The position numbers and the translations under genes are program-made. Below, piece after piece: positions 8,150 to 18,139 of a stretch of 64,000 nucleotides of DNA (positions are counted from its first letter, which is position 1; every line of letters starts with the position of its first letter). This DNA is from Myxococcus dinghuensis (GTDB lineage: Bacteria; Myxococcota; Myxococcia; Myxococcales; Myxococcaceae), in the NCBI RefSeq assembly GCF_024198235.1, contig NZ_JAKCFB010000008.1:186001-250000 (forward strand), read 5' to 3'. A model generated the notes under the pieces. It did not search any database. It was not told where the DNA came from and saw nothing but the letters and a program-made list of their open reading frames with translations.

Positions 8150-8261
8150 CCCGCCGCCGGCCGTCCCGGACGACGCGGGGCCCATGGTAGCGTCGCCGGC
8201 TCCGTGCGGGCCCACGGAAGGGTCCCACGGCTCACACCGCTTCGTGGAGAGGAGCCCGAGC

Positions 8262-8624
8262 ATGTTCGCGCGTCTCACGTCGCTGTCCGGGGCCGTTGTC
8301 TGGGGACTCATCACCTTCGCCGCGCCCGTCCTCGCCGAGTCCCTCGGCGAGGAACCGGTGTCTCGCGACCACCCCTCGCTGCTCACCTGTGGCGTGGCGC
8401 GCTGCTCCGAGGACTGGGTGTGCGCCAACCAGTGCCCCCAGGCGGAGTCCGCTGTCTGCGTGAACTTCTATTGCCAGTTCACCTATCCCGACGAGGGTGG
8501 TGGCGGGGGAGGGGGCGGAGGTGGCGGTCCGACGTGCGGGGTGTCCCGCTGCTCCGAGGACTGGCAATGCGTCTGCGACGGCGTGCAGGGCGTGTGTGGT
8601 TCGAACTTCCTCTGCGCCTGGTGA
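8262..8624 (+). CDS. Small secreted Cys-rich protein with two repeats joined by a Gly linker
   Basis: 120 residues; ATG 8262 with GAGAGGAG upstream. Residues 1-25 are a signal peptide ending PVLA. The mature part has two copies of a motif CGV(A/S)RCSEDW(V/Q)C followed by further cysteines (first copy 42-70, second 93-119), separated by a run of eleven glycines. Each repeat has five or six cysteines, so a pair of disulfide-knotted modules is likely after export. No enzyme motif is visible. Candidate roles are adhesin, inhibitor or structural protein; none can be chosen from sequence. Confidence 0.7.
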   Translation: MFARLTSLSGAVVWGLITFAAPVLAESLGEEPVSRDHPSLLTCGVARCSEDWVCANQCPQAESAVCVNFYCQFTYPDEGGGGGGGGGGGPTCGVSRCSEDWQCVCDGVQGVCGSNFLCAW

Positions 8625-8733
8625 GCTTTTCGCGCGTCCGCCACTTGGCGCATGCGCGCACGTGCCTACCTTCCCGCCCTCATCCCGACGCCCGGGCTCG
8701 TGAGCCCCGGCGTCACTACGCGAGGAGCAGAAG

Positions 8734-8970
8734 GTGCAGGCGAAGCTGCTGATGGCCGTGGTGCTCGGCGCCCTGACGTTCGGAGCGGGCTGCCACCGCA
8801 ACACCCGTGAGAGCGCGAAGGACGACGCGGAGCGCGCCGCGGACGAGGCCGGTGACACCGCCGAGGACGCGGCGGACAAGGTCAAGGACACGGCCGAGGA
8901 CGCGGCGGAGAAGACCGGTGACGCCGCCGAGGAGGCGGGCGACAAGATCGAGGACGCGACCGACAGGTAG
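8734..8970 (+). CDS. Small lipoprotein with Ala/Asp/Glu/Lys helical repeats
   Basis: 78 residues; GTG 8734 with GAGGAG nine bases upstream. The N-terminus (LLMAVVLGALTFGAGCHRN) is a signal peptide ending in a plausible lipobox cysteine. The rest is built from 7-11-residue repeats of the type DAADKVKDTAEDAAEKTGD, amphipathic and highly charged as in LEA-like or apolipoprotein-like helices. Such proteins are often linked to envelope or desiccation stress; here that is only analogy. Confidence 0.65.
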   Translation: MQAKLLMAVVLGALTFGAGCHRNTRESAKDDAERAADEAGDTAEDAADKVKDTAEDAAEKTGDAAEEAGDKIEDATDR

Positions 8971-9077
8971 CCGCCCGGCCGCCTCCCCGCTACGCCGCAC
9001 CGCGTCGGTTCAACATTCGCGGTTCGGGGAGGCCCTGGGTTGCCGAGGGTGAGGGGCCTGGCCGAATAATCGCCCCC

Positions 9078-11063
9078 ATGGGAGCGCTCACCCTCAGCGC
9101 GTCAGCGCATCTGTGGGAGCAGTTCCTCGTCGGCGCGTTCGACGAGGCCCCGGATGCGCGTGTGGAGACTCACCCCATCCTGCCCCGCTGGCAGCGCTCA
9201 CGCGCGCTGGGGGCGCCGAGCACGGGCCTGCCGGAAGAGGGGCCCAGTGTCGGCGCGCTCGCGCTCGTGGAGCGGCGCGCGCGCATGGAGCCGGTGTGGC
9301 ACGAGGTCCGGGACCTCCTGGACGTGCTCGCCGCGACGCCGTTGCCGTCGGGGCGCGTGGCGCTGCTGGCGGACCGCGAGGGCGTCATCCTCGCCACCCG
9401 CAGCTCCGGCGGCGACTTCCGGGACCACGCGGACTACGTGCGGCTGGTGCCCGGCGCGTGCTGGGACGAGACGTGCCGGGGGACGAACGCCGTCGGCACC
9501 GCGCTCGCCGAGGGCTCCGCGGTCGCGGTGGTGGGCCCGGCGCACTATGCCCAGCGACACCATGGCCTCGTCTGCTACGCCGCGCCCATCCGGGACCCCT
9601 TCGGCGAGCCCGTGGGGGTGCTGGACATCACCGGGCCCGCGAGCGACGCGGACCCGCTGGTGTTGATGACGGTGGCCAGCATCGCGCACTCGGCGGAGGC
9701 GCGGCTGCGCGAGGTGGCCTGGGCCCGCATCGCGTCCACGGCGCGAGGCGCGCTGGCGTCCCGGCTGGCCCGCGAGGACGCGCCGGTGTTGCTCGTCGAG
9801 GCGCCGGGGCGCGTCAGCCACCTCAACGGGGCGGCCCGGCTGCTGCTCGGCGTGGAGCCGGGGCTGGAGTCGACCCCGGGCCGGGCGCTCGGGTTGTCGT
9901 GGCGCACGCTGAAGGACGCGGCGATGCGCGGCGAGCCGGTGGAGACCGAGCTGCCCGGCGCGGGCGCGCGCTGGCGGGTCCACGCGGAGGCGGTGGGGGA
10001 CGGCTCGGGCGCGCCGCTCGCGGTGCTCGTCCGGCTGGAGCCCCGGCTGGCGCGTGTGCCCGTCCCGGGGCCGCATGGCACCGAACCCTCGCTGGAGGGC
10101 GACGCCTGGGCCGCGCTGAAGGGGAGTGACGCGGGGCTGCGCGCCACGCTCCGCGAGGCGGCGCGGTATGCGCCCACGGCGTTGCCCGTGTTGCTGCTGT
10201 CGGAGACGGGCACGGGCAAGGAGCTGCTCGCGCGCGCCGTCCATGCCGCGAGCGCGATGGCGTCCGGGCCGTTCGTCGCGGTCAACTGCGGCGCGCTCTC
10301 CAGCACGCTGCTGGAGAGCGAGCTGTTCGGCCATGCGCCAGGGGCCTTCACGGGGGCCCGCACGGCGGGCGCGGACGGGAAGCTGGCGGCGGCGGACGGC
10401 GGGACGCTGTTCCTCGACGAGCTGGCGGAGATGCCCGCCGCCCTGCAGGTGATGTTGCTGCGCGTGCTGGAGGATGGCGGCTATTCCCGCGTCGGGGAGT
10501 CGCGCGTGCGGCACTCGCGCTTCCGACTCATCGGCGCCACGTGCAAGGACCTCGACGCCGCCGTGCGCGAGGGCACGTTCCGCCGCGACCTGTACTACCG
10601 GCTGCAAGGCGCCACCCTCCGGTTGCCGCCGCTGCGCGAACGCGAGGACCTGCCGGAGCTGGTGCGGGCGCTGGTGCCTCCACTCGCGCAGGAGGGCGGG
10701 CACCCTCCGTGCGTCGTGTCCCCCTCGGCGCTCGCGCGACTCCAAGCCCACGCGTGGCCCGGCAACGTGCGCGAGCTCAAGACGGTGCTCCGCCTGGCGC
10801 TGGTGCGCGCCATGGGCGCGGACGTGCTGGAGGTGGAGGCGCTGCCGCCCCTGTCGGGAGCCCCCGTGCCGCCTCCTCCCTCACCGACGCGAGAGGCCTC
10901 GGAGCCCGTCGGGCTGCGAGAGCTGGAGGCCAGCGCCATCCTCGATGCGCTGAGCCGCAGTGGCGGCAACGTGGCGCGGGCCGCGCGGCTGCTCGGCATC
11001 GCGCGCAGCACGCTCTACCGCATGGTGGAGCGCTTCGGCCTCGCCATGCCCCCGCGCTCCTGA
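9078..11063 (+). CDS. AcoR-type sigma-54-dependent activator (GAF-AAA+-Fis)
   Basis: 661 residues. An N-terminal AcoR-like region contains a GAF sensor (about 95-205, [10 protein letters not shown] to [10 protein letters not shown]), then a PAS-like segment. The AAA+ domain has Walker A SETGTGKE (375-382, Ser for the usual Gly), the sigma-54 contact loop GAFTGA (422-427) and a Walker B in [13 protein letters not shown]. The C-terminus is a Fis-type HTH ([19 protein letters not shown]). It should drive RpoN-dependent transcription, probably in response to an aldehyde or alcohol. The next gene is an aldehyde dehydrogenase behind a perfect -24/-12 promoter with repeated TGTCGC half-sites, making this its likely regulator. 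Confidence 0.92.
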   Translation: MGALTLSASAHLWEQFLVGAFDEAPDARVETHPILPRWQRSRALGAPSTGLPEEGPSVGALALVERRARMEPVWHEVRDLLDVLAATPLPSGRVALLADREGVILATRSSGGDFRDHADYVRLVPGACWDETCRGTNAVGTALAEGSAVAVVGPAHYAQRHHGLVCYAAPIRDPFGEPVGVLDITGPASDADPLVLMTVASIAHSAEARLREVAWARIASTARGALASRLAREDAPVLLVEAPGRVSHLNGAARLLLGVEPGLESTPGRALGLSWRTLKDAAMRGEPVETELPGAGARWRVHAEAVGDGSGAPLAVLVRLEPRLARVPVPGPHGTEPSLEGDAWAALKGSDAGLRATLREAARYAPTALPVLLLSETGTGKELLARAVHAASAMASGPFVAVNCGALSSTLLESELFGHAPGAFTGARTAGADGKLAAADGGTLFLDELAEMPAALQVMLLRVLEDGGYSRVGESRVRHSRFRLIGATCKDLDAAVREGTFRRDLYYRLQGATLRLPPLREREDLPELVRALVPPLAQEGGHPPCVVSPSALARLQAHAWPGNVRELKTVLRLALVRAMGADVLEVEALPPLSGAPVPPPPSPTREASEPVGLRELEASAILDALSRSGGNVARAARLLGIARSTLYRMVERFGLAMPPRS

Positions 11064-11075
11064 CGCGTGGAGGAG

Positions 11076-11137
11076 GTGTCGCGCGGTGTCGCGCCCCGCG
11101 CCACCTGTGTCCGCGACAGTGTCGCAAGGCGCGACAC
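11076..11137 (+). promoter_or_regulatory. Tandem TGTCGC-type upstream activating sites
   Basis: Four related sites lie 30-90 bases upstream of the -24 box. GTGTCGCGC occurs as a direct repeat (11076-11084 and 11086-11094), TGTC-CGC-GACA is an inverted repeat (11108-11118), and GTGTCGC-aaggc-GCGACAC is a perfect inverted repeat (11119-11137). They are the likely binding sites of the AcoR-type activator encoded directly upstream. Confidence 0.65.
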
Positions 11138-11166
11138 GACGCACCGCGACGTCGATGGGGCGTGGA

Positions 11167-11181
11167 TGGCACGCGTGTTGC
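11167..11181 (+). promoter_or_regulatory. Sigma-54 (-24/-12) promoter of the aldehyde dehydrogenase operon
   Basis: TGGCAC, five bases, TTGC matches the RpoN consensus exactly, with the invariant GG and GC ten bases apart. Transcription should begin near 11193, giving a ~37-base leader with AAGGAG ahead of the ATG at 11230. Confidence 0.85.
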
Positions 11182-11229
11182 CCTGTGCGGGCGCCGGTTC
11201 CCACCCGCAGCCCACGAAGGAGAGCGTCC

Positions 11230-12749
<1,520 letters not shown>

Positions 12750-12750
<1 letters not shown>

Positions 12751-13178
12751 TGAGCGACACCCGCGCCGGCCCCGGTGCGGGAGGGCGGGAGGCGGTGGCC
12801 CGGGTGGCGGTGACGCCCGAGGCCGCCGAGGTCATCCGCTCGCTGCGCGCCGTACACGGGCCGTTGATGTTCCACCAGTCCGGCGGCTGCTGCGACGGCA
12901 GCGCCCCCATGTGCTACCCCCAGGGGGAGTTCCGCGTCGGCCAGCGGGACGTCTTCCTGGGTGAAGTGGAGGGCTGTCCCGTCTACATCGGCGGCGCGCA
13001 GTTCGAGTACTGGCAGCACACCCACCTCACCCTGGACGTGGTGAAGGGCCGGGGCGCGGGCTTCAGCCTGGAGTCGCCCCTGGGCGTGCGCTTCCTCACC
13101 CGGAGCCGCGTCTTCACGGACGAGGAATACGAGCAGATGAAGCAGGCGCCACCACCCCGACGGGGGCCACCGGAGTAG
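12750..13178 (+). CDS. DUF779 protein, aldehyde dehydrogenase partner
   Basis: 142 residues; its ATG shares one base with the TGA of the aldehyde dehydrogenase (TGATG), indicating translational coupling. The DUF779 signature is clear: FHQSGGCCDGSAPMCY, then VFLGEVEGCPVYIGGAQFEYW and a conserved histidine in WQHTHLTLDV. The conserved cysteines suggest metal or redox binding, but the biochemical role is not established. A strong hairpin terminates the operon 20 bases downstream. Confidence 0.85.
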
Positions 13179-13197
13179 GGGCCTCCCAGCGGACGAC

Positions 13198-13227
13198 GGG
13201 GCCCGGAGCGAACCCCCTCCGGGCTCC
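13198..13227 (+). terminator. Terminator hairpin of the aldehyde dehydrogenase-DUF779 operon
   Basis: An 11-bp stem (13198-13208 with 13217-13227, one G-U pair) encloses an eight-base loop, 20 bases after the DUF779 stop. No T-run follows. Confidence 0.6.
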
Positions 13228-13305
13228 GCGGGACCCCACGGCAGGCGGAGGTCCGGGGTTCACGGTGAATCCCGTGTGCGGGCGAGGCGCGGGGGCCTCG
13301 TCGGC

Positions 13306-13650
13306 TCAGGCCGCCTCGTCGAGGATCTCGAGGGCGTCCCGGACGCCGGGCAGGGCGGAGAGCAGCTCCAGCTCCGCGGCCTGGAGGACGGAGACGCGCC
13401 GCCCGGCGACGCGCTCCATCGTCAGCTCGATGCGGTGGTCTCCCGCCGGGTTGACGTGCCGGAAGATGCGGGCCCGGCGGCCCTCCGCCTGGCAGGCGAG
13501 GATGTCGCGTTGGAGGCTGCGCAGCCGCCGGAACACCTTGAGGGCCATGCGCCCCTCGGGGGTGTCGAAGGTGTGGAAGTGCCGGTTGCGCGACAGCGGC
13601 TTGCTGGGGTCATGGAGCCTCTCCACGAGGCGCCGAACGAATGGGTCCAT
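13306..13650 (-). CDS. Conserved-looking small cytosolic protein, function unknown
   Basis: 114 residues from ATG 13650 (MDPFVRRLVERLHDP); the frame extends upstream but into the leader of the divergent TPR gene. The protein is basic in its first half (FRRLRSLQRDILACQ) and acidic-hydrophobic at its end (LQAAELELLSALPGVRDALEIL). No signal peptide, no motif I recognise. Its start is 40 bases from the divergent TPR lipoprotein start, so the two probably share a compact promoter region. Confidence 0.55.
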   Translation of the reverse strand: MDPFVRRLVERLHDPSKPLSRNRHFHTFDTPEGRMALKVFRRLRSLQRDILACQAEGRRARIFRHVNPAGDHRIELTMERVAGRRVSVLQAAELELLSALPGVRDALEILDEAA

Positions 13651-13690
13651 CGACGGCGGAGGATAACATCCGCTACCCTCCGGCTCAGCG

Positions 13691-15019
13691 ATGCACTGGC
13701 GAATTCGACCGCTCCCGTGGACCCTGGCGCTCCTCCTCCCGCTTGCCTGCAAGGAACCGGAGGTGGCGGCCGTCCAGAACCGTGCTCAACAGGCCCAGAC
13801 CGCCCTCGCGGAGGCCAGGTCCCACCTGGCCAACGGGCAGCCGGCCCCAGCCCTGGCGGCCATCCGGCGCGCCGCCACGGCCGCGCCCGACAGCTCGGAG
13901 CCCTACCTGCTGATGGCGGACGCCCAGCGGATGAGCAACAACATTGGCGCCGCCATCATGGCCCTCAAGCAGGCCGAGGCGATCATCCCCGGCACGGACC
14001 CCAACATCCAGAAGCAGTTGGCGGACCTGTACCTGGGCAACGGCAACACCGCGGAGGCCCTCACCATCCTGACCACCCTGCGTGACTCCGGGCTGATGAC
14101 GAACGCGGACGTGCTGGCGCTGGCGCGGCTCCAGGCGAAGGACGGGCAGATGGACGCCGCCTTCACCACCATCGAGGGCGTGCTGCGCGAGAGTCCGGAC
14201 GACCCGGAGGCGAAGGCGGTGGAGGCGGAGGTCCTCCTGATGAAGGGCGACGAGCTGCTCGCCGCCAACCTCATGGACAAGCTGCTGGGCAACAACCCCG
14301 CGCACACCGCCGCGCGGCTGCTGCGCGCCCGGTATTTCCTCGTCAGCGGCGTGCCCCAGATGGCGGAGGCGGACCTGCAGGCCATCGAGCCGAAGGACGC
14401 CAACCGCGCGGACGTCGTCATGCTGCGCGCCCGCGTCATGCTGGCGCTGGGGCGCGCGGCGGACGCGGAGGCGGCGCTCAAGCCGCTGGTGGACTCCGAA
14501 CCCCAGAACGCCGAGGCCCTGGCGTGGATGGCGGAGACGGTGCTGGCGCAGGGCCGCCGCCAGGACGCGCTGTCGCTGGTGGACCGCGCGCTCACCTTCC
14601 GGCCTCGCCTGGCCCGGGCGCTCTATGTGCGGGGGCGTGCTCAGGAGGAGCAGAACGACCGCAAGTCCGCGGAGGAGAGCTACCGCTTCGCGCTGAGCGC
14701 CGACCCGCGCTTCTCGCCCGTCCACGGGCGGCTGTGGCGGATGTACCTGGAGGCGGACCGGAAGGTGGATGCCTACACCTCGCTGGAGCGCCTGCTCGAC
14801 ATGGGCGAGGCCTCCCTGGAGGAGAAGGTCGTGCTGTCGCGGCTGTCCGCCCAGCTCCAGACGCAGATGACCCGCGCGATGAAGCTCATCGACGAGGCCA
14901 TCAAGCGCGACCCGGACAACACCGAATACCAGGAGGTGAAGAAGCAGCTCCTCTCCGTGGCCCCCAAGCCGAAGAAGAAGTCCGAGGGGCCGCTCATCAT
15001 CCGTGGCGGTCGTCGCTGA
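13691..15019 (+). CDS. TPR-repeat lipoprotein
   Basis: 442 residues. The N-terminus WTLALLLPLAC gives a lipobox with Cys20 as the first mature residue. Nearly all of the rest consists of tetratricopeptide-like helical pairs (for example PAPALAAIRRAATAAPDSSEPY, QAEAIIPGTDPNIQKQLADLY, EESYRFALSADPRFSPVHGR), about ten repeats. It ends in a Lys-rich stretch (KPKKKSEG). TPR lipoproteins scaffold envelope, motility or secretion complexes in myxobacteria; no partner can be named here. Confidence 0.85.
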   Translation: MHWRIRPLPWTLALLLPLACKEPEVAAVQNRAQQAQTALAEARSHLANGQPAPALAAIRRAATAAPDSSEPYLLMADAQRMSNNIGAAIMALKQAEAIIPGTDPNIQKQLADLYLGNGNTAEALTILTTLRDSGLMTNADVLALARLQAKDGQMDAAFTTIEGVLRESPDDPEAKAVEAEVLLMKGDELLAANLMDKLLGNNPAHTAARLLRARYFLVSGVPQMAEADLQAIEPKDANRADVVMLRARVMLALGRAADAEAALKPLVDSEPQNAEALAWMAETVLAQGRRQDALSLVDRALTFRPRLARALYVRGRAQEEQNDRKSAEESYRFALSADPRFSPVHGRLWRMYLEADRKVDAYTSLERLLDMGEASLEEKVVLSRLSAQLQTQMTRAMKLIDEAIKRDPDNTEYQEVKKQLLSVAPKPKKKSEGPLIIRGGRR

Positions 15020-15121
15020 GCGAGCAGGGCAAGCGCTTCCCAAGCTCGGGGGCGAGGGTTCGAACGCCGTCCGTCCCTGGACGGGCGCGCGCGGGTGGCC
15101 TCCAATGCGGGGCACCGGTTC

Positions 15122-15889
15122 ATGTCCCTCTTCGATTCCTCGCATGGCGCGGGTGCCGGTGGTGCCCGCGCCCGTTTCCCCACGACGATGGGGTCGGCGC
15201 TCGTAGGCGCCATGAGCGAGGACGCCGCCGAGCGTCACCGCTCCTGGCAGGTGCTCGTCGCCGCCTACTGGAAGCCCATCTACAAGCACCTGCGTTTGCG
15301 GTGGCGCAAGCCTCGCGAGGACGCGAAGGACCTGACACAGGGGTTCTTCGCCCAGGCGATGGACAAGGGCTTCTTCGAAGCCTACCACCCGTCGAAGGCG
15401 CGCTTCCGCACCTTCCTGCGGACGTGTCTGGACGGCTTCGTTGCGAACCAGGTCCAATCCGAGGGGCGGCTCAAGCGCGGCGGCGGTGTCCCCTTGCTCT
15501 CGCTGGACTTCGAGCTGGCGGAGGGCGAACTCGCGCGCCTCGAGCCCGTGGCCCCGGAGTCCATCGAACGGTGCTTCGAGCAGGAGTGGACGCGGAGCCT
15601 GTTCGCGCTGGCCCTCGATGCGTTACGGGATGAGTGCGAGGCCCGAGGGAGGTCGCTCGCCTTCACCGTATTCGAGCGGTACGACGTCCTGGGCGACCCG
15701 GATGCCCGTCCCACCTATGCCCGGCTCGCCGCTGAGTACGGTATCGCCGTGACGGATGTAACCAACCACCTGTTCCAGACGCGGCGCCGGTTCCGGGCGG
15801 TGGTGTTGGACAAGCTGCGCGAGCTCACCGCCACGGACGAGGAGTTCCGGGAGGAGGCCCGGCTGTTGCTGGGCGGGGCGCGTCCGTGA
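15122..15889 (+). CDS. ECF-type RNA polymerase sigma factor linked to a Ser/Thr kinase
   Basis: 255 residues from ATG 15122; a start 27 bases upstream is also possible. Sigma region 2 is recognisable at YWKPIYKHLRLRW..REDAKDLTQGFFAQ and FRTFLRTCLDGFVANQ, and region 4 at LAAEYGIAVTDVTNHLFQTRRRFR. The large divergent form, with a long linker and a FREEARLLL tail, matches sigma factors encoded next to Ser/Thr kinases. There is no anti-sigma gene. Its stop overlaps the kinase start (GTGA), so control by phosphorylation instead of an anti-sigma factor is inferred, as described for ECF43-type EcfP/PknT pairs. Confidence 0.8.
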   Translation: MSLFDSSHGAGAGGARARFPTTMGSALVGAMSEDAAERHRSWQVLVAAYWKPIYKHLRLRWRKPREDAKDLTQGFFAQAMDKGFFEAYHPSKARFRTFLRTCLDGFVANQVQSEGRLKRGGGVPLLSLDFELAEGELARLEPVAPESIERCFEQEWTRSLFALALDALRDECEARGRSLAFTVFERYDVLGDPDARPTYARLAAEYGIAVTDVTNHLFQTRRRFRAVVLDKLRELTATDEEFREEARLLLGGARP

Positions 15890-16941
15890 GGTGGCTCGAC
15901 GACTCGGTTCTGGAGCACCTGCGCGAGGTGGCGGAGCTGCCCGACCTGACGGGGACCCGCTACGAATACGTGGGGCGCCTGGGTGCTGGTGGAATGGGGC
16001 GCGTCTATCGGGTCCGGGACACCGCGCTCGGACGGGACGTGGCGCTCAAGGTGCTCGTCGCCCCTGATGACGGTGGCGCGCTGGAGTCACGCCTGTGGCG
16101 CGAGTCGCGCATCCTGGCCCGGCTGGAGCATCCGAACATCGTCCCCATCCACGACGTGGGCAGGCTCCCCGATGGTCGCGTCTTCTACGCGATGAAGTGC
16201 ATCGAGGGGCAGCGACTGGACGCATGGCTCGCGCAGACGAGGCCCTCGCGTCCGGAGGCGCTGCGGCTCTTCATCAAGATTTGCGAGGCGGTGGCCTTCG
16301 CTCACGCGCACGGCGTCATCCACCGCGACCTCAAGCCCCAGAACGTGATGGTGGGGGCCTTCGGCGAGGCGCTGGTGATGGACTGGGGCCTGGCCCGCGT
16401 GGTGGGGCAGGGCCGCGAGGAGGATGTGCCCGGAGGTCCGCAGGAGGGTGGCTTCCCGCCGGGCGAGGTGCCGACGCTCCAGGGGGTGGTCCTCGGGACT
16501 CCGTCCTACATGTCGCCGGAGCAGGCACGCGGGGACGTCGCGTCGCTGGACGCGCGGACGGACGTGTATGCGCTGGGGGCCATCCTCTACTTCTTGCTCG
16601 AGGGGCGTCCGCCGTTCGAGGGCGCATCGGCCGAAGAGGTCGTGGCGCGGGTGCTCCGTGCGGAGCCGCCCGGGCTCAGGGGGCGGGACACCTCCATACC
16701 CAAAGTGCTGGAGGCCATCTGCCGCGCGGCGCTGGCGCGGCGTCCGGAGGACCGGTACGCGTCCGCCGGGGAACTGGCCGCGGAGGTGGGCCGGTTCCTG
16801 GACGGGCTGCCCGTGGCCGCCTACCGCGAGACACCGTGGGACGTGGTGACGCGGTTGCTGTCCCGGAACAGGACGGTCGTCCTGCTGGTGCTGGCGTACC
16901 TCGCCATGCGTGTGGTGTTGCTGCTCGCGGCGGGGCGCTGA
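15886..16941 (+). CDS. Membrane-anchored Ser/Thr protein kinase
   Basis: 351 residues, GTG start overlapping the sigma factor stop by four bases. Complete Hanks-type kinase: glycine loop GAGGMGRVY (34-42), K55 in VALKV, catalytic HRDLKPQN with D148, a DWG (166-168) in place of DFG, and the GTPSYMSPEQA activation-segment end. The activation loop contains an unusual ~20-residue Gly/Pro/Glu insert. A single hydrophobic segment near the C-terminus (VVLLVLAYLAMRVVLLL) anchors it with no periplasmic sensor. It should phosphorylate the co-translated sigma factor; that is inference from coupling. Confidence 0.88.
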   Translation: MRWLDDSVLEHLREVAELPDLTGTRYEYVGRLGAGGMGRVYRVRDTALGRDVALKVLVAPDDGGALESRLWRESRILARLEHPNIVPIHDVGRLPDGRVFYAMKCIEGQRLDAWLAQTRPSRPEALRLFIKICEAVAFAHAHGVIHRDLKPQNVMVGAFGEALVMDWGLARVVGQGREEDVPGGPQEGGFPPGEVPTLQGVVLGTPSYMSPEQARGDVASLDARTDVYALGAILYFLLEGRPPFEGASAEEVVARVLRAEPPGLRGRDTSIPKVLEAICRAALARRPEDRYASAGELAAEVGRFLDGLPVAAYRETPWDVVTRLLSRNRTVVLLVLAYLAMRVVLLLAAGR

Positions 16942-17013
16942 AAAAAGGAAGAAATGCCGACGCGTAATGGAGGGGCAGGCCCCTGCATGGCGCATCGGGC
17001 CTGGGAGGATGTC

Positions 17014-17379
17014 GTGTCGAAACCGTTGTTGGGGCTCGTGCTGGGGACCGTCCTCGGATTGCTGGATGGTCTCTCTGCGTTCTTCTATCCGGAGGCCGGT
17101 CCGATGATGGCTCAGATCATCATCGGGTCCACCATCAAGGGCCTGGTGTCGGGGCTGGTGATGGGCTTCGTCGCTCGGAGGTTGCAATCACTTCCGCTTG
17201 GTATCGTGTTGGGGCTCTCGTTGGGGCTGCTGCTGAGCTACTTCGCGGCGATGACGCCCGACGCCCAGGGCCAACACCACTACTTCCAGATCATGCTCCC
17301 GGGCGGTCTGCTGGGGCTCATCGTGGGCTTCGCCACGCAGCGCTTCGGACAGGCGCCTCGCAGGGGGGCCGCGTCATGA
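17014..17379 (+). CDS. Small glycine-rich membrane protein, function unknown
   Basis: 121 residues from GTG 17014, preceded by GGGAGG five bases away, which is preferred over two ATGs upstream. Four hydrophobic segments rich in Gly (LLGLVLGTVLGLLDGLSAFF, GSTIKGLVSGLVMGFV, IVLGLSLGLLLSYF, GGLLGLIVGFA) suggest a compact four-helix membrane protein with glycine-zipper packing. Its stop overlaps the next start (ATGA). I do not recognise the family. Confidence 0.6.
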   Translation: MSKPLLGLVLGTVLGLLDGLSAFFYPEAGPMMAQIIIGSTIKGLVSGLVMGFVARRLQSLPLGIVLGLSLGLLLSYFAAMTPDAQGQHHYFQIMLPGGLLGLIVGFATQRFGQAPRRGAAS

Positions 17380-17897
17380 GGTCCCTGGGGCTCCTGATGC
17401 TCGAGGGGATGTGTGCCTGCGCGACCGGGACGCCGGCTCCGGCGCCTTCTCGCGTGGAGACCGCCGAGTTGGTGGGTGAGCTGAAGCCCTATTCGTTCCT
17501 GTTGGGCACCTGGGACGCCGAGGGCGGAGGCTCGCCGGGAGCGTCTGCGGGGCGCTTCACGTTCGAGGCGGACGTCCAGGGGCATGTGCTGGTCCGGCGC
17601 AACGTGTCCTCCACGCCGAAGGGCAAGCACGAGGACCTGGTGGTGCTCTACGTGGCGGAGCCGGGCGTCGTCCGGGCGAGCTACTTCGACAACGAAGGGC
17701 ACGTCATCCAGTACGGCGTCCGCGCGTTGGATTCGCCGCCGGGCGCGGAGTTCGTGACGGCGGAGGGAACAGGAGGTCCTCGTTTCAGGCTCACGAACCT
17801 GCGGACCTCGGATGACACGCTCCTCGTCAGGTTCGAGGTGGCGCCTCCCGGCGGGGCGTTCCGCACGTACCTGGAGGGCACGGCTCGGCGCAGGTAG
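17376..17897 (+). CDS. DUF1579/lipocalin-like beta-barrel protein, probable lipoprotein
   Basis: 173 residues, ATG overlapping the upstream stop. The N-terminus has two cysteines (MCACATG) at a possible lipobox, though the hydrophobic core is short. The body has the pattern LLGTWDAEGGG .. RFTFEADVQGHVLVRR .. YFDNEGHV .. FEVAPPGGAFRTYLEG, typical of ligand-binding half-barrels such as DUF1579/nitrobindin-like proteins. Ligand unknown. The last 37 bases of the gene recur, slightly altered, 1.2 kb downstream (19048-19084). Confidence 0.55.
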   Translation: MRSLGLLMLEGMCACATGTPAPAPSRVETAELVGELKPYSFLLGTWDAEGGGSPGASAGRFTFEADVQGHVLVRRNVSSTPKGKHEDLVVLYVAEPGVVRASYFDNEGHVIQYGVRALDSPPGAEFVTAEGTGGPRFRLTNLRTSDDTLLVRFEVAPPGGAFRTYLEGTARRR

Positions 17898-18139
17898 CCC
17901 CTCTCCCTGTCCGCCGCGTCGAAGGGCGCCCGTTCCTTCCTCGTTCCCAGTGCCCGGCCCCCTGGCTGGGTGACGAGCATGCCCGGGATGGGCGCCCCTC
18001 TTGCTCCAGCAGTGGCCCCTGCAGCCCATGGGCGGCGCGCCCCGTCGATCCACTTCGGGGAAGAGGGCTCCGTTGCGGTGTGTCTTGATCCATTCACGCA
18101 TCACGCATCGCTGACTCACGCACCACGGAAAGGACTTGA

